Positions 45,071-53,669 of a stretch of DNA of 64,000 nt are shown one piece after another. This DNA is from Neptunomonas antarctica. GTDB taxonomy: Bacteria; Pseudomonadota; Gammaproteobacteria; Pseudomonadales; Balneatricaceae. The position numbers were made by a program, and so were the translations under genes. The stretch's first letter is position 1. The number at the start of each line of letters is the position of its first letter. The stretch lies in the NCBI RefSeq assembly GCF_001305295.1, contig NZ_LJSI01000035.1:1-64000 (forward strand). The letters run 5' to 3'. The notes under the pieces were generated by a model that saw only the letters and a program-made list of their open reading frames with translations, searched no databases and was not told where the DNA came from.

Positions 45071-45101
45071 AAAAAACCGGTCAACATGACCGGTTTTTTT
45101 T
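45071..45101 (+). terminator. Terminator after phaZ
   Basis: AAAAAACCGGTCA (45071-45083) pairs with TGACCGGTTTTTT (45087-45099) around loop ACA, with T's continuing to 45101. It probably works in both directions between convergent phaZ and the AraC-type gene. Confidence 0.9.
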
Positions 45102-45141
45102 CAGCATAATGAAACTCCAGATAATAAATATGACATTCATA

Positions 45142-45996
45142 TCATATAAAAAATGCCTGATACTGTTTGGGTGTTATCGCTATACGCCGTTTAAAATGAC
45201 GCTGAAAGTGGCTTTGATCAGCAAACCCTAAAACACCTGAAATCTCGACCAAACTATGCCCTTGTTGTAGCAACAGCTTAGCTTTTTTTATACGGGCATC
45301 TAATTGAAAAGCATGCGGTGCCTGACCATGTACTTGTTTAAAGCTACGAATTAAGTGAAAGCGGCTGATGCCTGCTTGTTTAGAAAACTCGTCTAACGTC
45401 AGGTTTTCACCCAATTGATCTTGAATCAACTCCTGCACGCGTCTCACAGAAACACTATCTGACTTAATACTATTAGATTGCTTCACTGCCAAGCTAGATC
45501 CAAGATATTCCAATAACAAAGACTCCGCCTGTAGCGGACTTTCACCAGACAACAAGCAATTAAAAAGCAGATCAAAATCTGAAAATGATTGTTGCTTGCT
45601 ACTATAGGACATTCTAAAAGGAATATAATCAGACGCTTGATCACACGCTAAGTCGTGCTGTAAGCGCTTAACCCATTGCGGATCAACAAACAACATACGA
45701 TAAGACCAGTCTTCTTCTTGCGCATTACAAGAATGCGCATCAGCAGGGTTAATCATTACTGTGTCACCTGCACCAATACAGTATTTACTCTTTTGGTTAT
45801 AGTATGTTGCGACACCTTGGTCGATCACACCAAAAGAATATTCATCGTGGGAATGCGTGCCATAACACGCTGTTGAAGACTGTGCGCAACGTAATTCAAT
45901 ACCGGGAAGCAACCTGCTTTTTTCAAAAAACAAAGTACTATCCAAGCGTTTGCCCTGGCTCCTGTATTGAGCAGTTTTTTGATCCACTAAAGCCAC
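45142..45996 (-). CDS. AraC-family regulator with cupin sensor
   Basis: 284 residues: a cupin-like N-terminal half (SHDEYSFGVIDQGVATYY near residue 48) and a C-terminal AraC helix-turn-helix pair (about 185-280, LTLDEFSKQAGISRFHLIRSFK and FADQSHFQRHFKRRIAITPKQY). The first codon is GTG at 45996, or GTG at 45987, which has AAGG 8 bases ahead. It begins within 5 bp of the LysE stop, so the exporter and regulator are one operon. This AraC plus LysE linkage is common, and it may control the exporter. Confidence 0.88.
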   Translation of the reverse strand: MALVDQKTAQYRSQGKRLDSTLFFEKSRLLPGIELRCAQSSTACYGTHSHDEYSFGVIDQGVATYYNQKSKYCIGAGDTVMINPADAHSCNAQEEDWSYRMLFVDPQWVKRLQHDLACDQASDYIPFRMSYSSKQQSFSDFDLLFNCLLSGESPLQAESLLLEYLGSSLAVKQSNSIKSDSVSVRRVQELIQDQLGENLTLDEFSKQAGISRFHLIRSFKQVHGQAPHAFQLDARIKKAKLLLQQGHSLVEISGVLGFADQSHFQRHFKRRIAITPKQYQAFFI

Positions 45997-46000
45997 CTTA

Positions 46001-46603
46001 TCAACTCTGTAAAAACATCGTCACCACAGTACTGCTCAACAGTACTCCCATTACCCGATTAAACATAACCTGATGCCTATCATCAGATAAATATTTCCCA
46101 ATAAAGTGCCCCAATACCGCCCACGTTCCGACACCTAGCAAACACATAGAAAATGAAACTAAACAGAAAACCAGCAAATAGAAAAAAGCAGGATGTTGTG
46201 CTGATACAAATAAACTGACGCCCGACATCGACACCAACCACGCTTTCGGGTTTAGCCCCTGCGCTAGTACTCCTTCAATGAAGCGTGGCGGGATTGTTTG
46301 GCCAGCCACGTCAATATCAACAGGCTTAGCCGTTGCAATTTTAAACGACATATATAAAAGAAACACCCCTCCTATGTACTGGAGAACATCAGTTATTTGC
46401 GGGAATCGCAGCAATACTTCATTCAGCCCAATACCCACAAGAAACACAATCAATGCATAAGCTACTGTCGCCCCGAGCACATGCGGTAACGCCTTAACAA
46501 GGCCGAAATTAGCACCCGCACCAATTGCTATAATATTCACAGGGCCTGGAGATATAGCACCTACCAAAGCAAAAACGATCATCGACAATACAACGGCTGC
46601 CAT
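46001..46603 (-). CDS. LysE-family amino-acid exporter
   Basis: 200 residues with six hydrophobic segments and the family opening FALVGAISPGPVNIIAIGAGANFG. LNPKAWLVSMSGVSLF and GGVFLLYMSFKIA are further LysE/RhtB features. It exports amino acids or related compounds from the cytoplasm. It lies directly upstream of the AraC gene. The substrate cannot be told. Confidence 0.9.
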   Translation of the reverse strand: MAAVVLSMIVFALVGAISPGPVNIIAIGAGANFGLVKALPHVLGATVAYALIVFLVGIGLNEVLLRFPQITDVLQYIGGVFLLYMSFKIATAKPVDIDVAGQTIPPRFIEGVLAQGLNPKAWLVSMSGVSLFVSAQHPAFFYLLVFCLVSFSMCLLGVGTWAVLGHFIGKYLSDDRHQVMFNRVMGVLLSSTVVTMFLQS

Positions 46604-46698
46604 TCATTAACTCTCTTTCGTCAATACAAACGCAAAGACTAGCCATTATCACAACATACTTATTGAACGTTCTTGCTGTGTTAACAAATAACACTGCT

Positions 46699-47493
46699 CT
46701 AGCTAGCTACGCTGTAATCACCCTTAAGCTGGGGGCGGCCTGCAAACGCTGGCACCAAAAAATAACGGCTTATTTCAAACGGCATCATAGTAGCTACAAG
46801 CTTGTAGGGTTTTAACTCGGCTAATGAGTAATACAATTGATCTAATGTCGCCTGTTTTTGGAAGCGCTGATACACCTCATCAACTTCTTGATTTAGCCGT
46901 GTAATGCTCTGCGTACTCAACAGCCGACTGGTGGAATAAAATACACCCTCACCTTCTTTGGCGCTTATCGCTTGCTGAATAAAACGTTGATTAACCTTCA
47001 CTAGCGTTTGGTGTAATGGGCCACCCAAACGCCACTTAATAGGACGGCTTACCCGTAAGTGAACTTGGTCACTCTTTCCTAAGCGCACCAGTTCTAATTT
47101 TTCCAACTCACGCAGGTACAGATAAGCATCACTAGAAGATAACTGGTTCTTTTGTGCGATAGTTTCTACATCAAACTGGCTTACCAGTAACATAAAAAAT
47201 GACGTCAATCCGGGGTCATCGGCCAAGAATTGTTCCGTCTCAATCGATAACTGGGTGGGGGCTGTTGTTTTGTTTGCATCCAGCTCTACTAACTCATTAA
47301 TGCTTAGGCCGATCAAATCACAAATCTCAATAAGCCGACTGACCTTACAATCTTGTTCTTGAAACATCCGCTTAACGGTTGGCTCAGACAAATTCATCAT
47401 CTCGGCCAATTCACGATAATGAATCCCCTGCGCTTTCAGTACCCGCTTCAGCACTGCGAATAAACCCGAACGTTGCTTTTGCCCTTCCATCAC
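46699..47493 (-). CDS. XRE-type helix-turn-helix regulator
   Basis: 264 residues. The N-terminal helix-turn-helix (about 12-70) reads YRELAEMMNLSEPTVKRMFQE with ICDLIGLSINELVEL. The remainder (about 85-255) contains a second winged-helix-like stretch (TIAQKNQLSSSDAYLYLRELEKLELV) and no catalytic motif. The C-terminal domain is of a kind seen only in gammaproteobacterial hypotheticals in my experience. It is divergent from the exported propeller protein by 110 bp and may control it. Confidence 0.82.
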   Translation of the reverse strand: MMEGQKQRSGLFAVLKRVLKAQGIHYRELAEMMNLSEPTVKRMFQEQDCKVSRLIEICDLIGLSINELVELDANKTTAPTQLSIETEQFLADDPGLTSFFMLLVSQFDVETIAQKNQLSSSDAYLYLRELEKLELVRLGKSDQVHLRVSRPIKWRLGGPLHQTLVKVNQRFIQQAISAKEGEGVFYSTSRLLSTQSITRLNQEVDEVYQRFQKQATLDQLYYSLAELKPYKLVATMMPFEISRYFLVPAFAGRPQLKGDYSVAS

Positions 47494-47603
47494 ACTGTCC
47501 TAAACCGAAAAAAAAGAATCATATTTTAATACCTGGTAAGTAATAAATTGATAATAAAGATCAAATTGTTATTCTCACCCCAACATAACACGAGGATAAA
47601 TAA

Positions 47604-48473
47604 ATGCACGCTTTGCTTAAATCAACACTCATTGCTTCCCTTTTGATTAGCAGCCAATTATGGGCACATGACACACTCACACAACGCTGGAGCATTGATA
47701 ACCTAAATCAACCAGAGTCGGTGGTTGCTGATACACGCAGTGATTTTCTTTACATCTCTAACATTAATGGAGCTCCCACTGAGCTTAACGGCCAAGGCTA
47801 TATCAGCAAGGTGACAGCACAAGGAGAGTTACTTGAGCAACACTGGGTAACAGGACTCAACGCCCCAAAGGGGATGGCTATCGTGGGCAAGCACTTGTTC
47901 GTTGCTGATATGCAAACAGTACACATGATCGATATTGACCAAGGCAAAGTGATAAAACAGTTCACCGCACCCAAGGCAAAAATGTTGAATGACATTACGG
48001 CATCTCCGGATGGAGTTTTGTATATCTCTGACTTTTTAGGTGGCGAAATTTATCAGCTTCATGATAATCAGTTAACCGCCTGGTTCAGTAACGAGCAGAT
48101 CCCCTACCCTAACGGCTTACTATGGCATCAAAACCAGCTTTTAATTGGTAACTGGGGCAAAGCTATTAATCCGGACTTCACGACTCAAACACCAGGTTCC
48201 CTATACCAGCTTGACCCAAACACATTGAAATTATTTAGCGTTTCTTCGGGTACTGAGCTGGGTAACTTAGACGGTATTGTGGCAATTGGCAGTAGTTTGT
48301 ATATCAGCGACTGGATTTCAGGAGAGTTATTCGAGCTAAACGGCAAAGAACGAAAACTAGCCCTCATACTCCCTAAAGGTTTAGCTGACATAGGCGCAAC
48401 AGCAACATCACTCTATACACCGCTGATGATGGACAATCAGGTCATTGCGTGGGAGGTAAAGGATCAACCATAA
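47604..48473 (+). CDS. Exported SMP-30/NHL-like beta-propeller protein
   Basis: 289 residues with a signal peptide (LLKSTLIASLLISSQLWA). The body has repeated blades: YISNINGAPTELNGQG, KGMAIVGKHLFVADMQ, LNDITASPDGVLYISDF and LDGIVAIGSSLYISDW. This is the SMP-30/gluconolactonase/NHL group, which includes lactonases and pure binding proteins. The acidic metal ligands of true lactonases are not all evident, so enzyme activity is uncertain. It is monocistronic and divergent from the XRE-type regulator. Confidence 0.85.
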   Translation: MHALLKSTLIASLLISSQLWAHDTLTQRWSIDNLNQPESVVADTRSDFLYISNINGAPTELNGQGYISKVTAQGELLEQHWVTGLNAPKGMAIVGKHLFVADMQTVHMIDIDQGKVIKQFTAPKAKMLNDITASPDGVLYISDFLGGEIYQLHDNQLTAWFSNEQIPYPNGLLWHQNQLLIGNWGKAINPDFTTQTPGSLYQLDPNTLKLFSVSSGTELGNLDGIVAIGSSLYISDWISGELFELNGKERKLALILPKGLADIGATATSLYTPLMMDNQVIAWEVKDQP

Positions 48474-48582
48474 AATCCTAATGGTGGTTTAAAAAACTGT
48501 ACTCTCTTGTTTACAACCCTGCTGCTGTAAGATTAACCTTCGATTTCATTCATGTTTTTCGTACACAACAGGGAATCAAACC

Positions 48583-49416
48583 ATGAGTCAAATCCACTTA
48601 CACAGTATTCACCAGCACCCCGTAAAGTCCTGCGCTCCCATTGAGCTCAGCCGTGGCTGGATCGATGACCTCGGTTTAAGTGGAGATCGCCGTTACATGG
48701 TTACGGATGAAAGCGGGTTGTTTATGACAGCTCGCAAGTACCCTAAACTCACTCAACTCATGGCAACACCTTTTGATGGCGGTTTAATTTTAGCCGCTAA
48801 CGGCACACCCACGCTAACATTACATGAAGCCCATTATCTGGATGATTACCGAGAAACGGAGGTATGGAAGCAGCTCATGCAAGCACAGTACTGTGGTGCA
48901 GATGCTCAACAATGGATCAGCGCATTTTTAGAGACCCCCTGCCAGCTGTTATTTTTTGGTGAAACAACAGAACGCCCGATTAAAGATTTCACAGAGCAAC
49001 AAGTCAGCTTCGCCGATGGCTATCCATTGTTATTAACCAGCACTGCGTCATTAGAGTGGTTACAAGAACGCTGCCCGGCTCCCATTGCCATGCAGCAATT
49101 CCGACCGAATCTGGTCGTCACAGGAAACGCCCCCTTTGCCGAAGATAACTGGCAAGAGATCCACATTGGTGAGGTACGTTTTACGGTTCATTCACCTTGT
49201 GAACGCTGCAAGCTCACGACGCTGCCACCCGGATCAACCGAGTTTAATCCGCAGCAAGAACCACTGCGCACGATGCTAAAATACCGCCGCGCTCATAAGG
49301 GTGGAGCACTGTTTGGACAGAATCTTATCGCGCAAAATACAGGCATTATCGAATCTGGAATGGAAGTAAAAATCATTAGGCAGGCGCCTGCTGATATTAT
49401 TCGTGATGTTGAATGA
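48583..49416 (+). CDS. MOSC-domain protein (YcbX-like)
   Basis: 277 residues. The MOSC N-terminal beta-barrel region (HLHSIHQHPVKSCAPIEL and LSGDRRYMVTDESG) precedes the MOSC domain (about 130-270) with FADGYPLLLTSTASLEWL, MQQFRPNLVV and the conserved Cys of SPCERCKLTTL. Proteins of this type bind molybdenum cofactor and include YcbX, which reduces N-hydroxylated bases; this one lacks the ferredoxin domain of YcbX. Its stop overlaps the start of the AraC gene by 4 bases. Confidence 0.92.
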   Translation: MSQIHLHSIHQHPVKSCAPIELSRGWIDDLGLSGDRRYMVTDESGLFMTARKYPKLTQLMATPFDGGLILAANGTPTLTLHEAHYLDDYRETEVWKQLMQAQYCGADAQQWISAFLETPCQLLFFGETTERPIKDFTEQQVSFADGYPLLLTSTASLEWLQERCPAPIAMQQFRPNLVVTGNAPFAEDNWQEIHIGEVRFTVHSPCERCKLTTLPPGSTEFNPQQEPLRTMLKYRRAHKGGALFGQNLIAQNTGIIESGMEVKIIRQAPADIIRDVE

Positions 49417-50156
49417 AACACGCAAACCTGACATTAGATCTGCGCAGCTATAGTCATGAAGCTAAATCCCACCAGCATGACTACCATCAACTGGTGTTGC
49501 CTATCGCTGGGCATCTTGCCATGAATATCGGTAACCAAACAGGCCAAGCATCCCTCCAGCAAGCGGCTATTATCTGCGCAGGAAAAAATCATGAATTTTC
49601 AGCTTCTGATCTAAACAGCTTTGTTGTTGCAGATGTTCCGGCAGCGCTTGCGCCGGAGCTTGAAAAACTTCCCGCTTTCATACCGCTTGACGGCGCACTG
49701 GCGCACTACGTCGCTTTCCTGCACCAAAACCTTTTACTCAAACAATCTAAAAATACCAACAGCGAACGCCAGATGCTTTTGCTACTCATCCAGCTATTAC
49801 AAGAACGTTTCGGAAAGCCCTTACAAGTAGATCGCCGTATTGAAGCAGCTAGAAGCTATCTTGATCATCATTTTAGCGAGACCATATCAACCACGACACT
49901 AACAACTGTGGCCAACCTCAGCCAACGCCAGCTCAATGAACTGTTCCGCCGCCAACTCGGCATGACACCACAGCAATATTTAATTGAGAAGCGCATGCAG
50001 CAAGCCTGGCAGCTACTGGAAACCACCACCATGAGCATTCAGCAGGTCGCTAATCATGTTGGGTATAGCAGCCTTTCAGCATTCAGCGACCGATTCAAAA
50101 AACACTTTGGGCATTCGCCCCGCCACTTTCGCCAGATCGACAAGCAGCTCAGTTAG
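49413..50156 (+). CDS. AraC-family regulator
   Basis: 247 residues: small cupin-like N-terminal domain (SHQHDYHQLVLPIAGHLAMNIG) and a C-terminal helix-turn-helix pair (about 150-245, NLSQRQLNELFRRQLGMTPQQY and VGYSSLSAFSDRFKKHFGHSPRHF). The overlap of 4 bases with the MOSC gene implies coupled translation. The next gene is an EamA exporter 114 bp downstream, a likely target. Confidence 0.9.
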   Translation: MKHANLTLDLRSYSHEAKSHQHDYHQLVLPIAGHLAMNIGNQTGQASLQQAAIICAGKNHEFSASDLNSFVVADVPAALAPELEKLPAFIPLDGALAHYVAFLHQNLLLKQSKNTNSERQMLLLLIQLLQERFGKPLQVDRRIEAARSYLDHHFSETISTTTLTTVANLSQRQLNELFRRQLGMTPQQYLIEKRMQQAWQLLETTTMSIQQVANHVGYSSLSAFSDRFKKHFGHSPRHFRQIDKQLS

Positions 50157-50269
50157 GACAATAGCTATTTCAGCCAGATCAGCAAAAAGTTCAGCGGTAT
50201 CGGCAAAGACGCCGCCTATTCTCAGGCCATACACTAGTCACCCTCATAAGTTTGGTTATTGGTGAAAGC

Positions 50270-51175
50270 ATGTCCCTCGCATTCTCTCAAGTACAACGTG
50301 CAACCTACATAGGCTCCATCTCTATTATTCTCTGGGGTGCACTCGCATTATTTACCCGCCTTACAGATGGCAAGATCCCCCCTTTTCAAATGATGGCGAT
50401 GACCTTCAGTATCGCTTTTGTCTTGATGAGTCTACGTTGGTGGTGCCAAGGGCATTTAGGCTTACGCCATCTTCGTCAACCGAAACTGGCGTGGATACTG
50501 GGTGTAGGAGGCTACTTTGGTTACCACTTCTGTTACTTCGTCGCGATGACAAAAGCCCCGGCAGTAGAGGTCAGCCTACTCGCTTACCTCTGGCCACTGC
50601 TGATTGTGTTATTCGCAGCACTGCTCCCCGGAGAGCACTTCAGGCTGAAATACTTACTCGGTGCCCTAATAGCACTGTTCGGATGCGCAATACTGATCGG
50701 TAAAGGAAGCGTTGGATTTCGTAGCGAATACCTCGCAGGCTACTTATTAGCACTCGCCTGCGCTTTTATCTGGTCGGGTTACTCTGTTGCCAGCAGACTA
50801 GTAAGCGCAGTACCCACCGACGCCGCCGGCTGGTTTTGTGCCGTCACCGCTATACTGGCACTGATATGCCATCTGGCCTGGGAGACAACCGTCTGGCCAA
50901 ACACTGGCATGCAATGGATGGGAATACTAGGCCTTGGCCTTGGCCCGGTAGGCATCGCCTTTTTCACATGGGACTATGGCGTAAAACACGGCAACTTACC
51001 GTTACTCGGCATACTCGCTTATGCAGCACCGTTAATATCCGTGTTGTTATTAATAGCCGCCGGAGAAGCGCAATTAAGCTGGACACTACTCTTAGCCTGC
51101 ACTGCCATTGTGAGCGGCTCTGCACTGGCAGGGGTCAACTGGAAAGTCCTCTTTTTGTCACCCAAATCCACCTGA
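50270..51175 (+). CDS. EamA family exporter (YddG-like)
   Basis: 301 residues from ATG 50270, with GGTGA upstream; a TTG at 50252 would lengthen it by 6. Ten hydrophobic segments. The opening ATYIGSISIILWGALALFTRLT and the later GYHFCYFVAMTKAPAVEVSLLAYLWPLLIVLF match YddG-type aromatic amino-acid exporters. YddG relatives move Phe, Tyr and Trp or small toxic analogues. It follows the AraC gene and may be its target. Confidence 0.85.
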   Translation: MSLAFSQVQRATYIGSISIILWGALALFTRLTDGKIPPFQMMAMTFSIAFVLMSLRWWCQGHLGLRHLRQPKLAWILGVGGYFGYHFCYFVAMTKAPAVEVSLLAYLWPLLIVLFAALLPGEHFRLKYLLGALIALFGCAILIGKGSVGFRSEYLAGYLLALACAFIWSGYSVASRLVSAVPTDAAGWFCAVTAILALICHLAWETTVWPNTGMQWMGILGLGLGPVGIAFFTWDYGVKHGNLPLLGILAYAAPLISVLLLIAAGEAQLSWTLLLACTAIVSGSALAGVNWKVLFLSPKST

Positions 51176-51290
51176 CAATAAGGTTTTATCCTTTAACTTT
51201 ACCGACGCGACATGCTCACTTACAGAATCTTTTAACGGATATAAACCCAGACTTTCTACGTGATAAAACACTATTTATATTTACTTTTCA

Positions 51291-51342
51291 CCTATTGTGT
51301 TTATTATTACGTAACTTGTTACGTAATAATAAACACAATAGG
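51291..51342. promoter_or_regulatory. Palindrome with 24-bp perfect arms before the MarR-GNAT gene
   Basis: Positions 51291-51314 are the exact reverse complement of 51319-51342, separated by CTTG. Each arm begins CCTATTGTGT and ends TACGTAA (left arm). It finishes 10 bp before the gene start, overlapping the ribosome-site region, so the transcript would fold into a very stable stem that hides the start. It could be a MarR operator, an attenuator, or both. No transposon ends are visible around it. Confidence 0.8.
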
Positions 51343-51352
51343 GCATAGATCC

Positions 51353-52327
51353 ATGCCAACAGCCTCTACCGACTTAATGAAAACCTTTGGCAGCTTATCC
51401 TTGGGGAGCCGTTTAAAAAGACTATCGGACCGGCTGATTCAGGATGTTGTCGAGATTTATCAAGCCCAGGGCATTCAGCTGAATCCCACCTTCTTCCCAT
51501 TGTTTAATTTGCTCCATCAACATGGCGCGCAAGCAGTCACAGAAGCGGCAGAGCAACTCGGCGTTAGCCATCCGGCTATCAGCAAAATAGCACGTAATAT
51601 GCTTAACGAGGGCTGGATAAGCAAAACACCAGACCCTAAAGATGAAAGACGCCAGCTATTAACATTAACGCCACAAAGTGATGCGCTGGTTACAGAGATC
51701 GCCCCTATTTGGCATGAGATAAAACACTACTTAGATCAAGTAATAGCCGAGCAGCAACATCCCTTATTGGCAGCATTGGATGATTTCGAGCAACGTATAC
51801 AGCAGCAAGGGTTTGTTCAACCGGTACTCGCTAACTTACAACATCGCATCAGTGAATCTGACATAGAGATCATCGGTTGGGACGCATCGTTAAGAGAACA
51901 TTTTTGCCAACTTAACCTCCAATGGCTCCGGGAGTTTTTCAATGGAGAGCTCACTGATCATGATGAGCGCGCCTTATTTACTCCCGAAAGCTACTATCTG
52001 GCAAAAGGCGGTTACATCTGGTTTGCGCGTTGTAACCAAGAGATTGTCGGTTGTGTCGCTTTAGCACACCAAGGTAACAGGCTATTTGAAATATCTAAAA
52101 TGGGCGTTGATCCAACCCTACAAGGGTTCGGCATAGGTCGTAAACTACTGCTCACCGCTTTAAACAAAGCGCGTGATGTTAGCGCCAGAGAAGTGTACCT
52201 AGAGAGCTCAACAAAGCTTAACCGCGCGATTCACCTCTATCGTAATCTTGGTTTTCGTGAAGTACCTCATCCTGACGGACAATCGATATACCCGCGGTCC
52301 GATATCTATATGACGTTAACCCTGTGA
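51353..52327 (+). CDS. MarR-GNAT fusion protein
   Basis: 324 residues from ATG 51353. The MarR winged helix is at about 10-140 (AVTEAAEQLGVSHPAISKIARNMLNEGWI, wing DPKDERRQL) and a GNAT acetyltransferase at about 175-320 (EISKMGVDPTLQGFGIGRKLL binds acetyl-CoA, LYRNLGFREV). Such fusions are transcription factors whose GNAT part may sense or modify a small molecule. The palindrome directly upstream suggests autoregulation. The azlC gene follows after 16 bp. Confidence 0.92.
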   Translation: MPTASTDLMKTFGSLSLGSRLKRLSDRLIQDVVEIYQAQGIQLNPTFFPLFNLLHQHGAQAVTEAAEQLGVSHPAISKIARNMLNEGWISKTPDPKDERRQLLTLTPQSDALVTEIAPIWHEIKHYLDQVIAEQQHPLLAALDDFEQRIQQQGFVQPVLANLQHRISESDIEIIGWDASLREHFCQLNLQWLREFFNGELTDHDERALFTPESYYLAKGGYIWFARCNQEIVGCVALAHQGNRLFEISKMGVDPTLQGFGIGRKLLLTALNKARDVSAREVYLESSTKLNRAIHLYRNLGFREVPHPDGQSIYPRSDIYMTLTL

Positions 52328-52343
52328 TAAATGGTGCAGAAAA

Positions 52344-53108
52344 ATGACGGATAGCACATCAATTTCTTTGCCGGCTGATCAGCGTCGCCGTGAATTTATC
52401 GGTGGCGCAAAAGCGACCTTTCCCTTAATAGTCGGGGCGATACCGTTTGGGATTATTTTTGGCACACTGGCAGAGCCCAGCGGTTTATCGGCAGTGGGAG
52501 CACTGGCTATGTCAATTATCGTATTTGCCGGTTCCAGTCAATTTATCGTCTTAGGTTTGCTCGCCGCAGGCGCCGCATTACCGGTCATTATTGCTACCAC
52601 CTTCGTCGTTAACCTCAGGCACATCCTGTATGCCGCTAACCTGGTGCCAAAAGTACGCCATCTGCCGCAACGTTGGCGAATACTGATGGCCTTCGGGCTG
52701 ACAGACGAGACCTTTGCGGCGGTTAGCAGCCGCTATCTGCAGCAGGAAGATATTCGTGAAGCTCACTGGTTTTATCTGGGATCGTTCTGCGCTATGTACG
52801 GTAACTGGGTGTTATGTACGGCTATCGGTGTTGCGCTGGGTGAGATATTCCCGGATATGACTCAGTGGGGGCTCGATTTTGCGATGTCGGTGACGTTTAT
52901 CGGCATGGTGATGCCCTACCTTAAAAACAAGCCAATGTGGGCTGCCGTCATTGTCGCGGGGGCCATGGCTATTGCGACTGCCGCACTGCCGCATAAACTA
53001 GGTTTAATCATAGCGGCACTTTCAGGGGTTGCTGTGGGGTTATCGCTGCAGATGCTATTAACACAGACTAACACTCACAGCCCTGCGCCTGATAAGGAAC
53101 CGCAATGA
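52344..53108 (+). CDS. azlC: AzlC-family branched-chain amino-acid exporter subunit
   Basis: 254 residues with about eight membrane segments. GGAKATFPLIVGAIPFGIIFG, the block VFAGSSQFIVLGLLAAGA and VVNLRHILYAANL are diagnostic of AzlC. With AzlD it exports valine, leucine, isoleucine or analogues. Its last bases overlap azlD by 4. The gene begins 16 bp after the MarR-GNAT regulator. Confidence 0.93.
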   Translation: MTDSTSISLPADQRRREFIGGAKATFPLIVGAIPFGIIFGTLAEPSGLSAVGALAMSIIVFAGSSQFIVLGLLAAGAALPVIIATTFVVNLRHILYAANLVPKVRHLPQRWRILMAFGLTDETFAAVSSRYLQQEDIREAHWFYLGSFCAMYGNWVLCTAIGVALGEIFPDMTQWGLDFAMSVTFIGMVMPYLKNKPMWAAVIVAGAMAIATAALPHKLGLIIAALSGVAVGLSLQMLLTQTNTHSPAPDKEPQ

Positions 53109-53425
53109 ATGAAGCACTTTTAATCTTCGGCATGTTTATTGTCACGTTCGGCGTGCGTTATGTGCTATTTGCCATGGCAGGACGGGTACATTTTCCCGCC
53201 TGGCTAAGCACCGGGTTAGGCTTTGTTCCACCCGCCGTATTAACCGCCATCATCGTACCGGCTGTACTAATGCCACAAGGGTCGTTATGGATAAGCCCGG
53301 CAAATCCGTGGCTGCTCGCCGCATTGGTGGCTGTTATTGTGGCGTTAGTCCGCAAAGATTTGCTGACGACTATTGTGATCGGAATGCTCGCTTTTATTAT
53401 TTTCCGCTTTGGTTTTGAGCTCTGA
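53105..53425 (+). CDS. azlD: AzlD-family membrane protein
   Basis: 106 residues with four hydrophobic segments, opening EALLIFGMFIVTFGVRYVLFAM, with LGFVPPAVLTAIIVPAVL in the second third. It is the small partner of AzlC. Start overlaps the azlC stop (ATGA). It ends the regulator-azlC-azlD unit. Confidence 0.93.
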   Translation: MNEALLIFGMFIVTFGVRYVLFAMAGRVHFPAWLSTGLGFVPPAVLTAIIVPAVLMPQGSLWISPANPWLLAALVAVIVALVRKDLLTTIVIGMLAFIIFRFGFEL

Positions 53426-53669
53426 GACTGACGCAAAATACGCCCATAATTTGTGCAGCGCCACAGTCATTATTTTCACTAAAATATTCAAAATCAGCAT
53501 ATAGCTCTAAATATTTATCGATTACATCGTAATATCCTGCCAATCCGGTGCTAGTCTATTTGTATACACAATGATCACTAATAATAAAATGGCTGTGTCA
53601 GGCGACTTTTTAGCAACAGTATTAAAGCGACTGTGTCAGGCTTCTTTTTACGACAAGTGGAGATACGAC

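Noticed and set aside
51291-51342. Palindrome as transposon end or MITE
   Set aside because: No flanking target duplication or second copy in the window was seen, and its position at a regulator start fits an operator better.
51260-51352. Upstream extension of the MarR-GNAT protein
   Set aside because: The added residues are only the translated palindrome and are rich in Tyr and hydrophobics; no family support.
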